Below are positions 44,314 through 51,293 of a stretch of DNA of 63,835 nt, piece by piece; positions within the stretch are counted from its first letter, which is position 1; every line of letters begins with the position of its first letter. The position numbers and the translations under genes are program-made. Below the pieces are notes generated by a model. That model made no database searches and was not told where the DNA came from. It was given only the letters and a program-made list of their open reading frames with translations. This stretch comes from an uncultured Oscillospiraceae bacterium (GTDB taxonomy: Bacteria; Bacillota; Clostridia; Oscillospirales; Ruminococcaceae). The stretch spans positions 1 to 63,835 of the forward strand of contig CASGAN010000007.1 of the NCBI GenBank assembly GCA_949299455.1, in the 5' to 3' direction.

Positions 44314-45387
44314 ATGACCAAACGGGAGAATCTTTTGGCGATGCTCCGCGGCGAACCATTTGAAGAAGTTCCGGTGGAGTTTTCGCTTTGTCCGGCACTG
44401 GAGGAAATGTATCGTGAGAAGACAGGCGGTACAGTACCTTATCCGGAATATTTTGGAATGCCGTGGAGAAACATTGGCGATATCAAAATTCCGGTTGATA
44501 CGTCGAAATATGTGCCGTATCATCCGAATTTAAAAGAGGGCGGCACGATTGATCTCTGGGGTGTTGCACATGAACCCGGAAGTCGTGAGGCAATGCATAT
44601 GACCTATATGCGCTGTCCGCTAAAAAATGCGGAGACAATTGAGGAGCTCGAAGCATATCCATATCCCGATTTTTCGGTGGGAGATGCTTCTCATCAGGAA
44701 CGGGAAGTCGAAGAAATTCACGCACAAGGACTTGCGGCTGTCGGAAATATGCAGTGTACGGTGTGGGAAACTTCGTGGTATCTGCGTGGTATGGAAAATT
44801 TGATGGCGGACATGATGTGTGATCCGGAAATGGCAGCATATGTGCTTGATAAAGTGACAGAACAGTCGATCATTCGTGCACAATCGTTTGCAAAAGCTGG
44901 GGCAGATATTTTGTATCTTGGCGACGATATCGGTATGCAGCACACACCGATGATGAGCATGGAACTGTATCGGGAATGGCTGTTCCCGCGGCTCAAGAAA
45001 GTGATCGATGCGGCACGCGCAGTGAAACCGGACATTGTTGTATTTTATCACAGCTGCGGCTTTGTAACGCCGTTTATCCCGTCGCTGATTGAGGCGAGTG
45101 TCGATGTTCTAAACCCGATTCAGAGTGAGTGCATGGATTTCAAAGAAATTTATGAACAGTATGGTCAGCAGATTGCATTTCATGGTACGATCGGCACACA
45201 GACAACCATGCCTTTTGCTTCGCCGGAAGAAGTCATCCGTACAGTGCATCAGAATTTGGATATTGCTGTGCAGGGAAAAGGCAAAGGTTTGATGGTTGCA
45301 CCCACCCATTTGCTTGAACCGGAGGTTCCGTGGGAAAATATTCTGGCATATGTCGAAGCTTGCCGGAGCTATCGCCCGAAGTTTTAA
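44314..45387 (+). CDS. Uroporphyrinogen decarboxylase-family protein (MtaA/CmuA-like)
   Basis: A 357-residue TIM-barrel of the UroD superfamily that includes cobalamin methyltransferases. It has EEVPVEFSLCPALEEMYREKTG at the start, the YLGDDIGMQHTPMMSMELYREWLFPRLKKV and FYHSCGFVTPFIPSLIEASVDVLNPIQSECM blocks, the last with the zinc-type His-x-Cys of methyltransferases. True HemE would have the FQR motif at the N-terminus, absent here. No corrinoid protein is adjacent. The start is ATG 44314 behind AAGGGGA. Confidence 0.85.
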   Translation: MTKRENLLAMLRGEPFEEVPVEFSLCPALEEMYREKTGGTVPYPEYFGMPWRNIGDIKIPVDTSKYVPYHPNLKEGGTIDLWGVAHEPGSREAMHMTYMRCPLKNAETIEELEAYPYPDFSVGDASHQEREVEEIHAQGLAAVGNMQCTVWETSWYLRGMENLMADMMCDPEMAAYVLDKVTEQSIIRAQSFAKAGADILYLGDDIGMQHTPMMSMELYREWLFPRLKKVIDAARAVKPDIVVFYHSCGFVTPFIPSLIEASVDVLNPIQSECMDFKEIYEQYGQQIAFHGTIGTQTTMPFASPEEVIRTVHQNLDIAVQGKGKGLMVAPTHLLEPEVPWENILAYVEACRSYRPKF

Positions 45388-45415
45388 TTCAACAGATCGA
45401 TGAAAATCAAAATGT

Positions 45416-45636
45416 AAAACGCCCTGTTTGTGGTTCGGGATATTATGCTGAATCACAAACGGGGCGTTTTATTATATTAAATCAGAGTGAACCGCAAAAG
45501 GCTTGCTGCCTGTGAAAAAACAGACAGCAAGCCTTTTTGTTGTGCTTATATTTACGGCAGGTCGTTTCGAATGCTTTTTATGTAACCTCCAAGGCAGAAA
45601 AGAAAAAAGAGCTGACAAATCTGTCAGCTCTTTTTA
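45416..45636. terminator. Three intrinsic terminators in a row
   Basis: T1 (45416-45475): 17-bp arms AAAACGCCCTGTTTGTG and complement. T2 (45496-45538): AAAAGGCTTGCTG and CAGCAAGCCTTTT. T3 (45604-45636): AAAAAGAGCTGACA and complement, symmetrical A/T ends. The 292-bp gap between the UroD-like gene and the leftward PHP gene holds these and no convincing gene. T3 could also end the leftward transcript. Confidence 0.85.
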
Positions 45637-45679
45637 TCTCTGTTTTGAATCTCTCAGATCCAGAGGTGATTTTTGCGTT

Positions 45680-46372
45680 TTAACAGGGAGCGCCGAGCGC
45701 ACGCAGCACAGCGGGGATCGTTTTTTCTTGAATTTCAAGAAAATGAACCGGCTCACTCATATGTTCAAGATAGTGCGCATCTGAATCGCAGATCTTCATA
45801 CCGTCAAACGGAATAGGAGCATTCAGGTCGGATACCTCCACACAGCGGAATCCGTATTCCGGCGGAATGGCGCCAAGGCTTGCCGTAATCGAATAAGCGG
45901 CTTTGTCCACATGAGCGGGAATCAAGTAACCGGAAAATGGACGCACAAAGGAGATCAGTTCATCAAGGCTTAAGCTGAGCGCGTTGATGAGTAAAAAAGG
46001 CTCGGTTCCAATGCATTCGTCATGTTCGTTGAGGATACGCTGTTCCCCGAAAATTTCCGCACGGTTTTTGATCTTCGGCAGATGCTTGTGAATTGCTTCT
46101 GAACAAAGGAGCGCCTGTTCGAGGGTGGGGAATAAACACAGCAGGTGAATTTCCTCTGCACTGCAAAGCTCCATCGCAGGAATCACAAGCAAATCAGTGT
46201 TTTTTGCCGCAGCAAATACAGCAGGCAGGTTTTGTGCAGAATTGTGATCACTCACTGCGATCACATCAAGCCCGATCAGCGAGGCGAGGTTTACGATGTT
46301 GTTCGGTGTCATATCGTTGTCGCCGCATGGTGAAAGGCAGGAGTGCATATGAAGATCGTAGGAAACAATCAT
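45680..46372 (-). CDS. PHP-domain metal-dependent phosphoesterase (230 aa)
   Basis: MIVSYDLHMHSCLSPCGDNDMTPNNIVNLASLIGLDVIAVSDHNSAQN has the first PHP metal motif HMHS and Asp-His; GYLIPAHVDKAAYS and DSDAHYLEHMSE give the rest. The family hydrolyses phosphoesters with three metals; some members act on 3',5'-nucleotide bisphosphates. It is the last gene of the leftward run and overlaps the DRTGG gene by 4 bp. ATG 46372 with GAAGGTG is chosen over an upstream ATG lacking an RBS. Confidence 0.85.
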   Translation of the reverse strand: MIVSYDLHMHSCLSPCGDNDMTPNNIVNLASLIGLDVIAVSDHNSAQNLPAVFAAAKNTDLLVIPAMELCSAEEIHLLCLFPTLEQALLCSEAIHKHLPKIKNRAEIFGEQRILNEHDECIGTEPFLLINALSLSLDELISFVRPFSGYLIPAHVDKAAYSITASLGAIPPEYGFRCVEVSDLNAPIPFDGMKICDSDAHYLEHMSEPVHFLEIQEKTIPAVLRALGAPC

Positions 46373-46704
46373 AGTGAAAGCACCTTCGCGGCACACATTG
46401 CAGCCTCAAATACCGGCTGTTCGGTGGCAAGGACGCAGACATCCTGCTGCTTTGCTTTTTGTATACCGGTATCGTCCATTGTAATACCTTCTGCCAGTAA
46501 AATACAGCTGACATCGCTCAATACAGCCACTGCGACGGTGTTTAAATTTCCCATAACAGTGATCCACAAATCGTTTGCCTTTGCACGTCCCATCACGACG
46601 CTTAACAGATCACAGCAGTAAATGCCGTCGATCTGCCGGTCGTTTCCCTCGCCTTCGTTAATCACAGAAAAATTGCACTGCTTTGCAAGTTCAATCGGTG
46701 TCAT
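46369..46704 (-). CDS. DRTGG-domain protein (111 aa)
   Basis: A single DRTGG-like domain: MTPIELAKQCNFSVINEGEGNDRQIDGIYCCDLLSVVMGRAKANDLWITVMGNLNTVAVAVLSDVSCILLAEGITMDDTGIQKAKQQDVCVLATEQPVFEAAMC. Such domains occur in phosphotransacetylase-linked and CBS/sensor proteins and probably bind a small ligand. It overlaps the upstream Fe-S gene by 14 bp and the PHP gene by 4 bp, so the three are translated together. A second DRTGG gene (48467-48817) begins the run. Confidence 0.8.
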   Translation of the reverse strand: MTPIELAKQCNFSVINEGEGNDRQIDGIYCCDLLSVVMGRAKANDLWITVMGNLNTVAVAVLSDVSCILLAEGITMDDTGIQKAKQQDVCVLATEQPVFEAAMCAAKVLSL

Positions 46705-48013
46705 GACGCTCCTCCTTTCGATTGAGCAGGCTCTGCGGGATCATACTGTCGAGCTTGTGGATATTGTCAACGAGCGCTGAGAAGTTTTCGCGGAATTTAT
46801 AAATGCACTCGTCCTCGGAGGCGATTCCGCGCACAACATCCTCCGCAAGCGCATGACACGACGGTGCGCCGCAGGAACCGCAGTCAAGACCAGGCAGACG
46901 TTCTTCGATCTGCTCCATGCGCGACATTTTTTCCATTGCAACGGAAAAATTATCGTCAAGTTTTAATACCGGTGTGTATTCAAGCGGTGCATCCCAGTCG
47001 AGCACAGGGGATTCCACCGGATCGTGGTTTAGGGAAACCGGCAGATATTTTCGCAGGCGCTTTAGCTTGGTACGCGCGATGTACGGGTTTTCTACCGTCA
47101 GCACGCCGCCGATACAGCCGGCATTGCAGGCGTTTAACTCGATAAAATCGAGATTTTCAAACTTCTCATCCTCTAAATCCTCAAGCACACGAATGACGTT
47201 TTCGATGCCGTCTGCCGCAAGATAGTTGTCGTTTAACAGTGCCGCCGATTCACCCGAGCTGCTTGCCCAGGAAACGCCGATTTTTCCGGATTGTGCGGAG
47301 ATGGTTCCGACCGTGTCGGCGTTCATATGGTGTAAAAGCTGCGGATAGACTTCACTGATGGAAACGACAGCGGAAACGGCACTTTTTTGTGTACCGAGCG
47401 GCATCTTGCTCGCCGTCACTTTTGCAGGGCACGGAGAAATAAAGATCGTTCCGATTTTTTCAGGTGGAAGACCGGTTTTTTTGACCGCTTGTTTGCGTGC
47501 AAGCCGGGCAGCGACCTCGACTGGTGCGTTAAAGGGGAGCACATGGTCAATAAGGCTCGGAAACCGCACGCGGATAAGCCTTGTCACCGCGGGACAGGCA
47601 GAACTGATAACCGGTTTTAAAAGACCCGGGCGCGCCATATACTTTCGTGTGGCGTCCGAAACAAGTTCCGCCGCTTTGGATACCTCAAACACATCGTCAA
47701 ATCCGAGCATGAGCAGCGCGTTTAGTACGATTTCGACATCTTCCAAATGATTAAATTGCGCGTAAAGCGACGGCGCGGGGAGTGCGATCGTATATTCATA
47801 ATCATTTAGCACCGAGAGCGTGTCGCACACCGCTTTTTTTGCGTGATGCGGGCAGACGCGGATGCATTCGCCGCAGTCGATGCATCGTTCGGCTAAAATC
47901 GTTGCCTTTCCGTTTCGCACACGGATGGCTTCTGTCGGACACCGCTTGATGCAGTTGATACATCCCTTGCATTTTTGCGGGTCAAGCGTGACCGAATGAA
48001 AAAAGGAATTCAT
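46691..48013 (-). CDS. Degenerate [FeFe]-hydrogenase-like Fe-S protein, putative sensor (440 aa)
   Basis: Residues 12-60 form a two-cluster ferredoxin (CKGCINCIKRCP and CIDCGECIRVCP). The middle (about 70-320) is a HydA-like domain keeping four probable H-cluster ligands: Cys140 (ISSACPAV), Cys195 (ISPCPAKV), Cys296 and Cys300 (LNACNAGCIGGV). Catalytic context is lost: the proton-shuttle Cys before Cys140 is Ala, and the MPCxxK[x]xE and GGGQP elements are changed. The C-terminus has a further Fe-S domain (LPGLDCGSCGAPSCHALAEDVV). This resembles the sensory, non-catalytic group of hydrogenase-like proteins. It sits between regulator-type genes and opposite the Hnd operon, so it may sense redox or H2 state. 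Confidence 0.8.
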   Translation of the reverse strand: MNSFFHSVTLDPQKCKGCINCIKRCPTEAIRVRNGKATILAERCIDCGECIRVCPHHAKKAVCDTLSVLNDYEYTIALPAPSLYAQFNHLEDVEIVLNALLMLGFDDVFEVSKAAELVSDATRKYMARPGLLKPVISSACPAVTRLIRVRFPSLIDHVLPFNAPVEVAARLARKQAVKKTGLPPEKIGTIFISPCPAKVTASKMPLGTQKSAVSAVVSISEVYPQLLHHMNADTVGTISAQSGKIGVSWASSSGESAALLNDNYLAADGIENVIRVLEDLEDEKFENLDFIELNACNAGCIGGVLTVENPYIARTKLKRLRKYLPVSLNHDPVESPVLDWDAPLEYTPVLKLDDNFSVAMEKMSRMEQIEERLPGLDCGSCGAPSCHALAEDVVRGIASEDECIYKFRENFSALVDNIHKLDSMIPQSLLNRKEERHDTD

Positions 48014-48047
48014 AAAAACCCCTCCTGTTTGGCAGACGGGAATAGAT

Positions 48048-48467
48048 TCACAGATAGACGGTCATATAGACGTTTGTGCCAACGCCGACTGTCGATTCAA
48101 TGTGCATTTCGTCCGTATTCTTTTTCATGTTGGGAAGTCCCATTCCTGCACCGAATCCCAATGAACGAACCTCGTCGGGTGCGGTGGAGTATCCCTCTTT
48201 CATGGCGAGATCAATGTTTTCAATGCCTTTGCCGTGGTCGCACAGCGCCATTTGAATCGATGATTGATCGATGGAAACGTCGATGTAGCCGCCTTCGGCA
48301 TGGATGACCATGTTGATTTCGCCTTCATATAAAGCAATCGCCACTTTTCGGATGATGTCAGGTCTGACGCCGAGCTGGCGGAGCGCTTTTTTGACAGCAG
48401 CAGAGGCTTCCCCGGCACGGGTAAAGTCAGTGCCGTCCACTTCATAATGGAGCTGAATTGCATTCAT
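48048..48467 (-). CDS. GHKL ATPase, anti-sigma-factor type (139 aa)
   Basis: A single histidine-kinase-like ATPase domain without a kinase HisKA part: MNAIQLHYEVDGTDFTRAGEASAAVKKALRQLGVRPDIIRKVAIALYEGEINMVIHAEGG, N-box EGEINMV, G1 DHGKGIEN and GFGAGMGLPNMKKNTDE. This is the RsbW/SpoIIAB kind of fold, used as kinase or anti-sigma. It overlaps the upstream DRTGG gene by 1 bp and leads to the HydA-like gene. Partner unknown. Confidence 0.85.
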   Translation of the reverse strand: MNAIQLHYEVDGTDFTRAGEASAAVKKALRQLGVRPDIIRKVAIALYEGEINMVIHAEGGYIDVSIDQSSIQMALCDHGKGIENIDLAMKEGYSTAPDEVRSLGFGAGMGLPNMKKNTDEMHIESTVGVGTNVYMTVYL

Positions 48468-48817
48468 CAGTCATTGTTCCCTCCCCGCAGTCCGTTTTCC
48501 CACAAAAGACCGCAGGCAGTGAACATCCGGTGTTCTGTGGACATCAAGGAGATGCCGCGTTCATTGGCAAGTTCGATCATGTCCTCTGACGGTTCTTTTC
48601 CGCGCACAAATACGATACAGAGCATATCCATCATATCGGCGGTACGGATGACCTGCGCGTTTACAAGACCGGTCAAGAGGATTGACTGGTCTTTGACATA
48701 GGCGAGCACATCGCTCATCATATCCGATCCGCAGGCGGTGTGCACTTCGCGGTCAAGCAGTTCTTCTCCCGCAAATACTTTGCAGTCTAAAATCGTTTGG
48801 ATATCGTTTCCTGTCAT
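48467..48817 (-). CDS. DRTGG-domain protein (116 aa), first gene of the sensory run
   Basis: MTGNDIQTILDCKVFAGEELLDREVHTACGSDMMSDVLAYVKDQSILLTGLVNAQVIRTADMMDMLCIVFVRGKEPSEDMIELANERGISLMSTEHRMFTACGLLWENGL is a lone DRTGG domain. GGAGG before ATG 48817 fixes the start. It is first in a leftward operon of five genes: DRTGG, ATPase, HydA-like, DRTGG, PHP. The promoter is at 48902-48930. Confidence 0.8.
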   Translation of the reverse strand: MTGNDIQTILDCKVFAGEELLDREVHTACGSDMMSDVLAYVKDQSILLTGLVNAQVIRTADMMDMLCIVFVRGKEPSEDMIELANERGISLMSTEHRMFTACGLLWENGLRGGNND

Positions 48818-48871
48818 GAAAATCCCTCCGTTATCTGTTTTGTCGCAGCGGTGCACAAAACGCATAGAGTT

Positions 48872-48887
48872 ATATGAAAAATCATAT
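48872..48887. promoter_or_regulatory. ATATGA/TCATAT palindrome in the sensory-operon leader
   Basis: ATATGAAAAATCATAT (48872-48887) is a perfect palindrome around AAAA, between the leftward promoter and the first start codon. A further CATAT/ATATG pair lies nearby (about 48890-48920). It could be an operator for one of the local regulators. Confidence 0.45.
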
Positions 48888-48901
48888 GGCTTATATGTTC
48901 T

Positions 48902-48930
48902 ATTATATCGTCAGTCATATAAAATAGCAA
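48902..48930 (-). promoter_or_regulatory. Promoter of the leftward sensory operon
   Basis: -35 TTGCTA (complement of 48925-48930), 17-bp spacer, -10 TATAAT (complement of 48902-48907). The 301-bp divergent gap holds this, the palindrome and the hnd promoter. Confidence 0.75.
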
Positions 48931-49003
48931 GTTTGTATTTTTAAAATGTTGTGTTTTAATTTATTTTACACAAAAAAATAAACAGGAAAATGCGCAAAAG
49001 CGA

Positions 49004-49032
49004 TAGACAAGCGGAAAGAAAGGTGATATACT
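49004..49032 (+). promoter_or_regulatory. Promoter of the hnd hydrogenase operon
   Basis: -35 TAGACA (49004-49009), 17-bp spacer, -10 TATACT (49027-49032). It leaves a leader of about 80 nt before hndA. AT-rich sequence around 48951-48975 shows a loose TTGTGT/ACACAA inverted pair that may be a Rex-type redox site, only weakly supported. Confidence 0.6.
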
Positions 49033-49118
49033 TATTATGTTTATTACTGAAATGATCCAAATGCCGTGCGCGTTTACGGAATGTTTGGAATCTGATAGGT
49101 CCTAAAGGAGGTTTTGGC

Positions 49119-49619
49119 ATGGCTAAAAAAACAGCCACAGTCCCGTTTTCGGGAACACCGGAGCAGGAAAAGTGCTTGAGTGACGTGATTCACGAGCATT
49201 TGAATGACAAAGGCGCTTTGATGCCCGTTTTGCAGAAAGCACAGGATATCTACGGCTATCTGCCGATCGAAGTGCAGAAAATGATCGCAGTGGGATTAAA
49301 TGTTCCGCTCGAAGAGGTATACGGCGTTGCGACGTTCTATTCACAGTTCTCGCTGTATCCGAAGGGACAATATAAAATCAGCGTATGCTTAGGCACTGCG
49401 TGCTATGTAAAAGGTGCCGGCGACGTGTTTGAGGCACTGTGCAAAAAGCTCGGCATCAAAAGCGGCGAGTGCACACCGGACGGACGGTTTTCGCTCGATG
49501 CGTGCCGCTGTGTCGGCGCGTGCGGCTTAGCGCCGGTGCTTACAGTCAACGACGAAGTGTACGGCAAAGTGACCGTCGATGACATCGACACGATTCTCTC
49601 GAAATATCAGACCGCATGA
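49119..49619 (+). CDS. hndA: NuoE-like [2Fe-2S] subunit of NAD(P)-linked hydrogenase
   Basis: A 166-residue thioredoxin-fold [2Fe-2S] protein of the 24-kDa Complex I subunit family. Ligands lie in CLGTACYVKGAG (Cys near 90 and 95) and ACRCVGACGLAP (Cys near 130). With hndB, hndC and hydA it makes a soluble NAD(P)-reducing or electron-bifurcating hydrogenase. AAAGGAGG precedes ATG 49119. It overlaps the next gene by 4 bp. Confidence 0.93.
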   Translation: MAKKTATVPFSGTPEQEKCLSDVIHEHLNDKGALMPVLQKAQDIYGYLPIEVQKMIAVGLNVPLEEVYGVATFYSQFSLYPKGQYKISVCLGTACYVKGAGDVFEALCKKLGIKSGECTPDGRFSLDACRCVGACGLAPVLTVNDEVYGKVTVDDIDTILSKYQTA

Positions 49620-50167
49620 TGCCGGAAGTTTCTCTGAACGTGCTTGACATCGTTCAGAACTCAGTGAAGGCAAACGCCTCGCTGATTGAGATTACGATTT
49701 TAAAAAACACACAGACGAAAACGCTTTCGGTGTCGATCAAGGATAACGGCTGCGGCATGACCGACGAGCAGGTTTCCCGTGTGATCGACCCGTTTTACAC
49801 CACGCGCACGACGCGGAAGGTTGGGTTGGGCGTTCCGTTTTTTAAGCTCTCCGCAGAGCTTACAGGCGGCAGCTTTTCGATTGAAAGCAAAGTAAACGTC
49901 GGAACAACAGTCTGTGCGATTTACTGCTATGAACACATCGATATGATGCCGTTAGGTGACATGGCGGCAACGATGGTTTCGCTTGTGAGTGTGAATCCGT
50001 CGATCGATTTTTGCTATACATACGCAGTGGATGACCGTTCGTTTACACTCGATACGCGCGAGGTACGGACGATTTTAGAGGGGGTACCAGTCAACGAGCC
50101 TCCTGTGCTTACGTTTATCAGCGATTTTATCAAAGAAAACGAAGCAGAACTTAAAAAAGAAGAATGA
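49616..50167 (+). CDS. GHKL ATPase-domain protein in the hydrogenase operon (183 aa)
   Basis: Another histidine-kinase-type ATPase without phosphoacceptor domain: MPEVSLNVLDIVQNSVKANASLIEI (N-box), VSIKDNGCGMTDEQVSRVIDPFYTTRTTRKVGLGVPFFKLSAELTGGSFSIESKVNVGTT (G1 and G2 boxes). The C-terminal 70 residues are alpha-beta of unknown function. It is translationally coupled to hndA. Such an ATPase is commonly found between hndA- and hndB-like genes in clostridia, as far as I recall; its target is unknown. Confidence 0.85.
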   Translation: MMPEVSLNVLDIVQNSVKANASLIEITILKNTQTKTLSVSIKDNGCGMTDEQVSRVIDPFYTTRTTRKVGLGVPFFKLSAELTGGSFSIESKVNVGTTVCAIYCYEHIDMMPLGDMAATMVSLVSVNPSIDFCYTYAVDDRSFTLDTREVRTILEGVPVNEPPVLTFISDFIKENEAELKKEE

Positions 50168-50169
50168 CA

Positions 50170-50185
50170 ATTTAAGGTGGTGCAT
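50170..50185 (+). repeat. Left 16-bp direct repeat flanking the flavin reductase gene
   Basis: The sequence ATTTAAGGTGGTGCAT (50170-50185) is repeated exactly at 50882-50897. It contains the AAGGTGG ribosome binding site of the following gene. Confidence 0.9.
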
Positions 50186-50836
50186 ATGAAAAAGAAGTAC
50201 AGTACGCTGCCTGAATCTATGAAAAGTATGGAAATGTATGGGTTTCATTGGATGGAATTCGTTATTTCTGTCCCTTCACCGCTCTACATCATAACTTCAT
50301 ATAAAAGCAATGGGCAGCCGAACGCCTGTATGCAGTCCTGGACAACATTCACAGGTGGAAAAAACGGCTATTTTGCGATTGTTTCCGCGGTCAGCAAATA
50401 CGGACATTTATATAGAACACTTCACGAAGCAGGTGAAGCTGTTATTAACTTTATGTCTGCTGATTTGTATGACAAATGTATGTCAACTTGCAAAAATAAC
50501 GGCTTTGAGATCGATGAAATTGAAACTGCCGGTTTGACTTCGGTTCAGGCGGAAATGGTGAACGCTCCTCTGATTAACGAATGCTTTATGAATTTGGAGT
50601 GTCGTTTCAAGTGGGAAAAGGAAATTACTGAAGGCGACGACTCTGTTTTGGTATGCCTCGAAATCGTCCGTGTCCATATTGACGAAAGGCATTTGGATGA
50701 GAACGATCTTGGAAGAACAGGAGAAACGGGGATTCTTTACAATATCCATCATCCGATTGATCCTGAGCACTTCAAGGGGACGGGCCACGACTATGTCGGT
50801 ATTGTTAAAAAGATACGGGATTATAGCGAGTATTGA
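50186..50836 (+). CDS. Flavin reductase-like FMN-binding protein (216 aa), probably inserted
   Basis: MKKKYSTLPESMKSMEMYGFHWMEFVISVPSPLYIITSYKSNGQPNACMQSWTTFTGGKNGYFAIVSAVSKYGHLYRTLHEAGEAVINFMSADLYDKC fits the split-barrel flavin reductase/flavoredoxin family, binding FMN and transferring electrons. It begins directly after a 16-bp repeat and ends about 45 bp before its copy. Base use looks richer in A and T than the neighbours (many AAA, ATT, TCT codons). It separates the ATPase from hndB, which normally follow each other. It may pass electrons from the hydrogenase to a flavin; that is inference. Confidence 0.8.
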   Translation: MKKKYSTLPESMKSMEMYGFHWMEFVISVPSPLYIITSYKSNGQPNACMQSWTTFTGGKNGYFAIVSAVSKYGHLYRTLHEAGEAVINFMSADLYDKCMSTCKNNGFEIDEIETAGLTSVQAEMVNAPLINECFMNLECRFKWEKEITEGDDSVLVCLEIVRVHIDERHLDENDLGRTGETGILYNIHHPIDPEHFKGTGHDYVGIVKKIRDYSEY

Positions 50837-50881
50837 GAGATGCAATTTTATAATGTGAAAGCAAAAGTAATATCATTTTTG

Positions 50882-50897
50882 ATTTAAGGTGGTGCAT
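50882..50897 (+). repeat. Right 16-bp direct repeat flanking the flavin reductase gene
   Basis: Identical copy of 50170-50185, again containing an AAGGTGG ribosome binding site, now serving hndB. Confidence 0.9.
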
Positions 50898-50903
50898 GAT
50901 TGT

Positions 50904-51275
50904 ATGAAAAGTTTAGCTGAACTTCAGGCGATCCGCGATAGAATGAAAGGCGCAATCAATGTGCGTGAAGAAAACGGCGATAAAATCCGTGTGGTCGTCG
51001 GTATGGCAACCTGCGGCATCGCAGCGGGTGCACGTCCTGTGCTCAACAAATTTACAGAAGAGGTTGCAAAACGCAATCTTTTGAACGTCAGTGTCACACA
51101 GACCGGCTGCATCGGCATTTGCCAGTATGAACCGGTGGTGGAGATTTTCACACCGGACGGAACGAAAACAACGTATGTGAAAATGACACCGGAAAAAGCA
51201 GTGAAGGTTGTGGCTGACCATTTGGTGAACGGAAATGTCGTTTCCGAGTATACCATCGGCAGTGTTGCCAAATAA
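50904..51275 (+). CDS. hndB: Thioredoxin-like [2Fe-2S] ferredoxin subunit
   Basis: A 123-residue protein (ATG 50904; GTG 50892 is possible but overlaps the RBS) of the HndB type: KSLAELQAIRDRMKGAINVREENGDKIRVVVGMATCGIAAGARPVLNKFTEEVAKRNLLNVSVTQTGCIGICQYEPVVEIFTPDGTKTTYVKMTPEKAV. The Cys residues in ATCGIAAGA and TGCIGICQ bind the [2Fe-2S] cluster. It carries electrons in NADP-reducing hydrogenase complexes. Confidence 0.9.
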   Translation: MKSLAELQAIRDRMKGAINVREENGDKIRVVVGMATCGIAAGARPVLNKFTEEVAKRNLLNVSVTQTGCIGICQYEPVVEIFTPDGTKTTYVKMTPEKAVKVVADHLVNGNVVSEYTIGSVAK

Positions 51276-51293
51276 GAAGGAGGAGGAAATCGA

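Noticed and set aside
45503-45784. Rightward frame of 93 codons over the terminators
   Set aside because: Encodes the terminator arms and runs into the antisense of the PHP gene.
48951-48975. Rex binding site before the hnd operon
   Set aside because: The TTGTGT/ACACAA arms are too far apart and AT-rich to be called a Rex site with confidence; mentioned only as a weak possibility.
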